Of a DNA stretch of 17,111 bases, positions 13,907-17,111 are shown piece after piece (the first letter of the stretch is position 1; each line of letters opens with the position of its first letter). Origin of the DNA: Verrucomicrobiota bacterium. GTDB taxonomy: Bacteria; Verrucomicrobiota; Verrucomicrobiia; Chthoniobacterales; UBA10450. Location of the stretch: contig QHNU01000070.1 of the NCBI GenBank assembly GCA_003218525.1, positions 1 through 17,111 on the forward strand. The letters are read 5' to 3'. The position numbers and the translations under genes are program-made. Below the pieces are notes generated by a model. The model had not been told where the DNA came from. It saw only the letters and a list, made by a program, of their open reading frames with translations, and made no database searches.

Positions 13907-16576
13907 TCAGATCCGCAACGCCCGGACTGGATCGATCCGCGTCGCACGCCAAGCTGGCAAGAAACAGGCGACCAGTGCGACCGCGATCATGACGATAAAG
14001 GCCAATCCAAAGGCAAGTGGGTCGCGCGGGCTCACTTTGTAAAGAAGATTGCCCATTAAACGCGTCACTGTCAGCGCAGCAACGACGCCCAAGACAATGC
14101 CACCTCCGGTTAAGAGCAATCCGCGCGACATGACCAGTCGCAACAGGTCAGAAACGCCCGCTCCCAATGCCATTCGCAGCCCCAGCTCGCGCGTGCTCTG
14201 CGAAACCGCATACGACATCACCGCATAAAGGCCGATCGCGGCCAAAAAGAGAGCCATTCCTCCAAAGACCGCAACAAGAGTCACGGCCAATCGTTGCGTG
14301 TAACTCATTCGATCCACTTGTTCCTGAATGGTGATCGTGTCTAACGGCGCGAGATTCGGATCGAGCGCGTGGATTTCGCGGGCGAACGCGTTCATGATTG
14401 CGGTCGCGCTTTGCTCCGTCCGAATGATGAAGCCGTTTTGGACGACAAAATTCTGGCGAACGGGCACATAAAAAAATGGCGTCGGCTGCTCAAGCTTGGT
14501 CCGGTAGTTCGCATTTTTTGCCACGCCCACGATCTCTATCCATTTGTCTTTCACTTTGAGTCGTTCACCGATCGCCTTTTTCCCCGGCCAATATTTTGCC
14601 GCCATCGTCTCATTGGCGATCGCAACCGGTGGCGCGTTTTCGTCATCGTTGCGGGTGAATTCCCGACCTGCAACGATGGGGATGCCGATTGTGCTAAAGT
14701 ATCCTTCGCCAACTTGATTGTAGTCCGCCGTCACCTGCTCATTGCGCGGCGGCTGATAACCTTCAATTTCCAGCGGTGCTGACGAGTAAATCGTATAGCT
14801 AAAAGGCCTGACCCGCGCCAATGCTACCGATTGAACGCCGGGCAGCACCCGGATGCGCTCGAGCATTTGTTCGTAAAAAATTTTGGCCCGATCGGGTTTG
14901 TAGCCGGAAGAAAATAGATCCACCGCCGACACGACGACGTTTCGGGTCGAAAATCCCGGATCGGAATTCTGCATTTGCACCATGCTTCGGAGCAGTAATC
15001 CAGTTCCGGCAATCAGCACAAAACTCAGCGCCACCTGAACGAACACAAGCGCCGAGCGCAGTCGCGATTGGCCACTGCCGCCTACGACTCCGCTGCCTTC
15101 ACTCTTGAGCGCGCCCGAAAGATCGACGTGACTCGCTTGAACCGCAGGAATCAACGCGAACAGCATTGTCGATCCAATGCAGACCGCTACGCTTAGAACC
15201 AGAACACGCCAGTCCAGCTGGCCGGGATAATCAATTGTGATGCCTGGAGTGCGGACCGGAGACACCAGCACGAGAGCGTTACGGCACCAGTACGCCACCA
15301 TGATTCCACCGGCGGCGGCGACGGCAGAAAGCAACAAGCCTTCGGTGAAAAGTTGTTTAATCAAACGGCGGCGCCCGGCGCCGAGCGCGAGACGCATAGT
15401 CATTTCATGGCGTCGAAGGAGTGAGCGTGCGAGTAAGAGATTACTCACGTTCGCGCAGGCGATTAAGAGAACGAAAAACGCGACCCCGGTGGTGATCGCC
15501 AGCGTGGGTGACAGATTTCCGACGGCGTTGAACGGCGTTTTCCACAAGGGGAAGAGTTGAAAGCCCTGCCCGCGGTTTGTTTCCGGAAAATCATTCTCGA
15601 GCCGTTGCGCGATCGATGAAAGCTCGGCTTGCGCCTGTTGACGGGTAACGCCCGGTTTCAAAAACGCGTAACTTTCAATCCAGCGCGCACCGCGGTCTTC
15701 GAGTTTGTAGCCGGTCGAATCAAATGTCTCCTGCATCGACGTCGGCACCCAGAAGTTAAACGAGTAGCCGATGAAGGTGCCGTGAAATTTTTCCGGTGCA
15801 ACGCCAATGATCATGTGTTGAACGCCGTTAAGATATTGCGTTTTGCCGATGATCGCCGGGTCGCCCTTGTAACGGTCCTGCCAGGTTAGATAACTAATTA
15901 CGGTGACCGGATGCGCATTGCGCCCCGTGCCTTCTTCCGGCCTGAAGCCGCGGCCAAGCATCGGGCGAACACCGAGCGCATCGAAATAATTCGCCGAAAC
16001 GATTCCGCCCGTGGCGCGCTCCGCCCGATCGCCCACGCTCAGCGACGTGCCCACGATCCGATCGACGATGAACGATTCGAAAAGCGTTGAGTTCTTTTCC
16101 AAATCGACAAAATCAGGATACGACAATCCGTGGCCTTCCGTCTCGCCGCGTGTTGTCCCGCCAAGGGCGAACATTCGGTCCTGGTGCGCAACCAGAGGGT
16201 AGGGGCGAATCAGAATTCCTTCGATCCAGCTAAAGACTGCTGCATTAGTGCCGATGCCGAGCGTAAGACAAAGGATCGCGAGAATGGCGAAGCCGGGGCT
16301 GCGCCGGAGCATGCGGGCACCGAAACGAAGATCTTGGAGAAAATCGTCCGCCGATAACCAGAGGCGTTGTTCGCGTGCCCTTTCCTTGATCTGCTCCACG
16401 CCGCCGAATTCTCGAAGGGCGGCATTACGCGCCTCTTTCGGCGACATACCGGCAGCGATCTTGCGTTCGGTTAACGCATCGAGGTGCTGTTGTATCTCTG
16501 CATTCATTTCCGCCTCGCGGCTTTGTTTTCGAACCAGCCCGAAGAGGCGGCAAAACCAGGCGCGGAGTAGCGGCAT
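13907..16576 (-). CDS. ADOP-family ABC-type permease (MacB/FtsX domains, no ATPase)
   Basis: An 889-residue duplicated orphan permease, the kind first noted in Acidobacteria. The N-terminal permease-prefix region (about 20-75) includes MNAEIQQHLDAL and MSPKEARNAALREFGG. It is followed by a membrane helix (about 96-118), a first MacB periplasmic domain (to about 350), a first FtsX-like set of helices (about 358-480, with LLIACANVSNLLLARSLLRR and MRLALGAGRRRLIKQ), a second MacB/FtsX unit from about residue 508, and the tail RATRIDPVRALRI. There is no nucleotide-binding domain in the protein or nearby. It starts three bases after the PadR gene stop, so the two form an operon. What is transported, or whether it works in mechanotransmission as MacB does, cannot be said. 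Confidence 0.95.
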   Translation of the reverse strand: MPLLRAWFCRLFGLVRKQSREAEMNAEIQQHLDALTERKIAAGMSPKEARNAALREFGGVEQIKERAREQRLWLSADDFLQDLRFGARMLRRSPGFAILAILCLTLGIGTNAAVFSWIEGILIRPYPLVAHQDRMFALGGTTRGETEGHGLSYPDFVDLEKNSTLFESFIVDRIVGTSLSVGDRAERATGGIVSANYFDALGVRPMLGRGFRPEEGTGRNAHPVTVISYLTWQDRYKGDPAIIGKTQYLNGVQHMIIGVAPEKFHGTFIGYSFNFWVPTSMQETFDSTGYKLEDRGARWIESYAFLKPGVTRQQAQAELSSIAQRLENDFPETNRGQGFQLFPLWKTPFNAVGNLSPTLAITTGVAFFVLLIACANVSNLLLARSLLRRHEMTMRLALGAGRRRLIKQLFTEGLLLSAVAAAGGIMVAYWCRNALVLVSPVRTPGITIDYPGQLDWRVLVLSVAVCIGSTMLFALIPAVQASHVDLSGALKSEGSGVVGGSGQSRLRSALVFVQVALSFVLIAGTGLLLRSMVQMQNSDPGFSTRNVVVSAVDLFSSGYKPDRAKIFYEQMLERIRVLPGVQSVALARVRPFSYTIYSSAPLEIEGYQPPRNEQVTADYNQVGEGYFSTIGIPIVAGREFTRNDDENAPPVAIANETMAAKYWPGKKAIGERLKVKDKWIEIVGVAKNANYRTKLEQPTPFFYVPVRQNFVVQNGFIIRTEQSATAIMNAFAREIHALDPNLAPLDTITIQEQVDRMSYTQRLAVTLVAVFGGMALFLAAIGLYAVMSYAVSQSTRELGLRMALGAGVSDLLRLVMSRGLLLTGGGIVLGVVAALTVTRLMGNLLYKVSPRDPLAFGLAFIVMIAVALVACFLPAWRATRIDPVRALRI

Positions 16577-16579
16577 AAT

Positions 16580-16912
16580 TTAAGTGCTGGCCAGGACGCG
16601 GTTAATTCCCATCGTAATCCGGGACCAATGCTCAGTTTCGGCGACGAGTTGTTTGCGGCCAGCCGCGGTCAATTTGTAGTAACGCGCTTTACGATTGTTA
16701 TCGGACACGCCCCATTCGGCTTTGATCCAACCCTGTGCTTCCAATCGATAAAGTGCCGGGTAAAGCGATCCTTGCTCGACCCGCAGGATATCTCGTGAGA
16801 TTTGCTGGATCCGATCGGCAATGCCCAGCCCGTGCCTCGGTTCATGCTGAAGTGATTTGAGGATCAGCATGTCGAGCGTGCCGTAAACGAGATCAGGTTT
16901 TTCTTTGCCCAT
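16580..16912 (-). CDS. PadR-family transcriptional regulator
   Basis: A 110-residue winged-helix regulator of the small PadR class. The family signature runs along most of the protein: VYGTLDMLILKSLQ, HGLGIADRIQQIS, then QGSLYPALYRLEAQGWIKAEW and RKARYYKLTAAGRKQL, followed by a short C-terminal helix for dimerisation. Proteins of this kind commonly precede ADOP permease genes and repress their own operon, and here the permease starts three bases after the PadR stop. An inverted repeat overlapping a consensus -35 hexamer lies just upstream and is a candidate operator. The inducing ligand is unknown. Confidence 0.95.
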   Translation of the reverse strand: MGKEKPDLVYGTLDMLILKSLQHEPRHGLGIADRIQQISRDILRVEQGSLYPALYRLEAQGWIKAEWGVSDNNRKARYYKLTAAGRKQLVAETEHWSRITMGINRVLAST

Positions 16913-16934
16913 AGTTTTACGTCTCGCACACCAA

Positions 16935-16985
16935 GACAGTCTCAGTGAGCAAGGGCACTTTGTCCCTGCTTGCCTAGACTGTCAA
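16935..16985 (-). promoter_or_regulatory. Candidate promoter and operator of the padR-permease operon
   Basis: Perfect 8-bp arms GACAGTCT (16935-16942) and AGACTGTC (16976-16983) enclose a second inverted repeat, GCAAG (16949-16953) with CTTGC (16969-16973). On the minus strand a consensus -35 hexamer TTGACA (16985-16980) overlaps the outer arm. The -10 element is weak (CAAAGT near 16962-16957). A repressor bound at the dyad would cover the promoter, which fits PadR autoregulation. No experimental support is available. Confidence 0.5.
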
Positions 16986-17043
16986 TATGAGATTTAAATG
17001 CCGGATTGCCGTGTGGCAGGAAACGCCACCACTGGAGCGCAGC

Positions 17044-17111
17044 CTATTGATAGCGCAGGGCCGCCATCGGCTCGATCTTCGTCGCACGAAGCGCGGGAAC
17101 GTAGCTGGCTA
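17044..17111 (-). CDS. C-terminal end of another ADOP-type permease (partial)
   Basis: Reading the minus strand from the window edge gives ASYVPALRATKIEPMAALRYQ and a TAG stop at 17046-17044. This is the characteristic end of ADOP/MacB-type permeases (compare ACFLPAWRATRIDPVRALRI in the neighbour). Only 22 codons are inside the window, the first of them cut by the edge. It lies upstream of the padR-permease operon on the same strand, 131 bases away, so the region carries tandem permease genes. Whether it is intact cannot be judged. Confidence 0.75.
   Translation of the reverse strand, partial: ASYVPALRATKIEPMAALRYQ

Overview
The window reads as bacterial chromosome from a soil-type lineage, most likely Verrucomicrobiota (Chthoniobacterales-like). 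The support is indirect: a PadR regulator paired with ADOP-type orphan permeases, a membrane TolB/FlgO-like TPR protein, moderately high GC, a gene order with frequent strand changes, and intergenic GTTNNAA-type short repeats. Acidobacteriota is the main alternative. No rRNA, tRNA, CRISPR array, integrase or insertion sequence was seen.

Left block (1-1984): nrdR, a translationally coupled protein of unknown function whose sequence resembles a diverged ATP-cone, and a HIT-family hydrolase form one tight plus-strand operon. A minus-strand lipoprotein L,D-transpeptidase converges on it with one base between the stops.

Tryptophan catabolism block (about 2100-6929): 3-hydroxyanthranilate 3,4-dioxygenase and ACMS decarboxylase on the plus strand face kynurenine formamidase, tryptophan 2,3-dioxygenase and a Rieske oxygenase on the minus strand. 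These encode the first two and the last two steps from tryptophan to 2-aminomuconate semialdehyde. The middle steps (kynurenine 3-monooxygenase, kynureninase) are absent from the window. The Rieske enzyme has the ExxH metal-site signature of quaternary-ammonium oxygenases and lies directly upstream of the dioxygenase gene. A 30-bp element (26/30 identical) lies in the gap before the decarboxylase gene and again, inverted with the genes, in the gap before the formamidase gene. The 3-hydroxyanthranilate dioxygenase reading frame lacks any ATG, GTG, TTG or CTG codon upstream of its conserved N-terminus.

Right block (about 7000-17111): a gene-poor stretch with dense palindromes and a frameshifted C-terminal remnant of an ADOP permease; a TolB-like/TPR membrane protein; a divergent pair made of a CHASE8-like membrane histidine kinase and a REC-PAS-kinase-REC hybrid (4-base overlap); then a PadR regulator with a complete ADOP permease on the minus strand. 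The last 68 bases hold the C-terminus of another ADOP-type permease, so the window carries three traces of that family.
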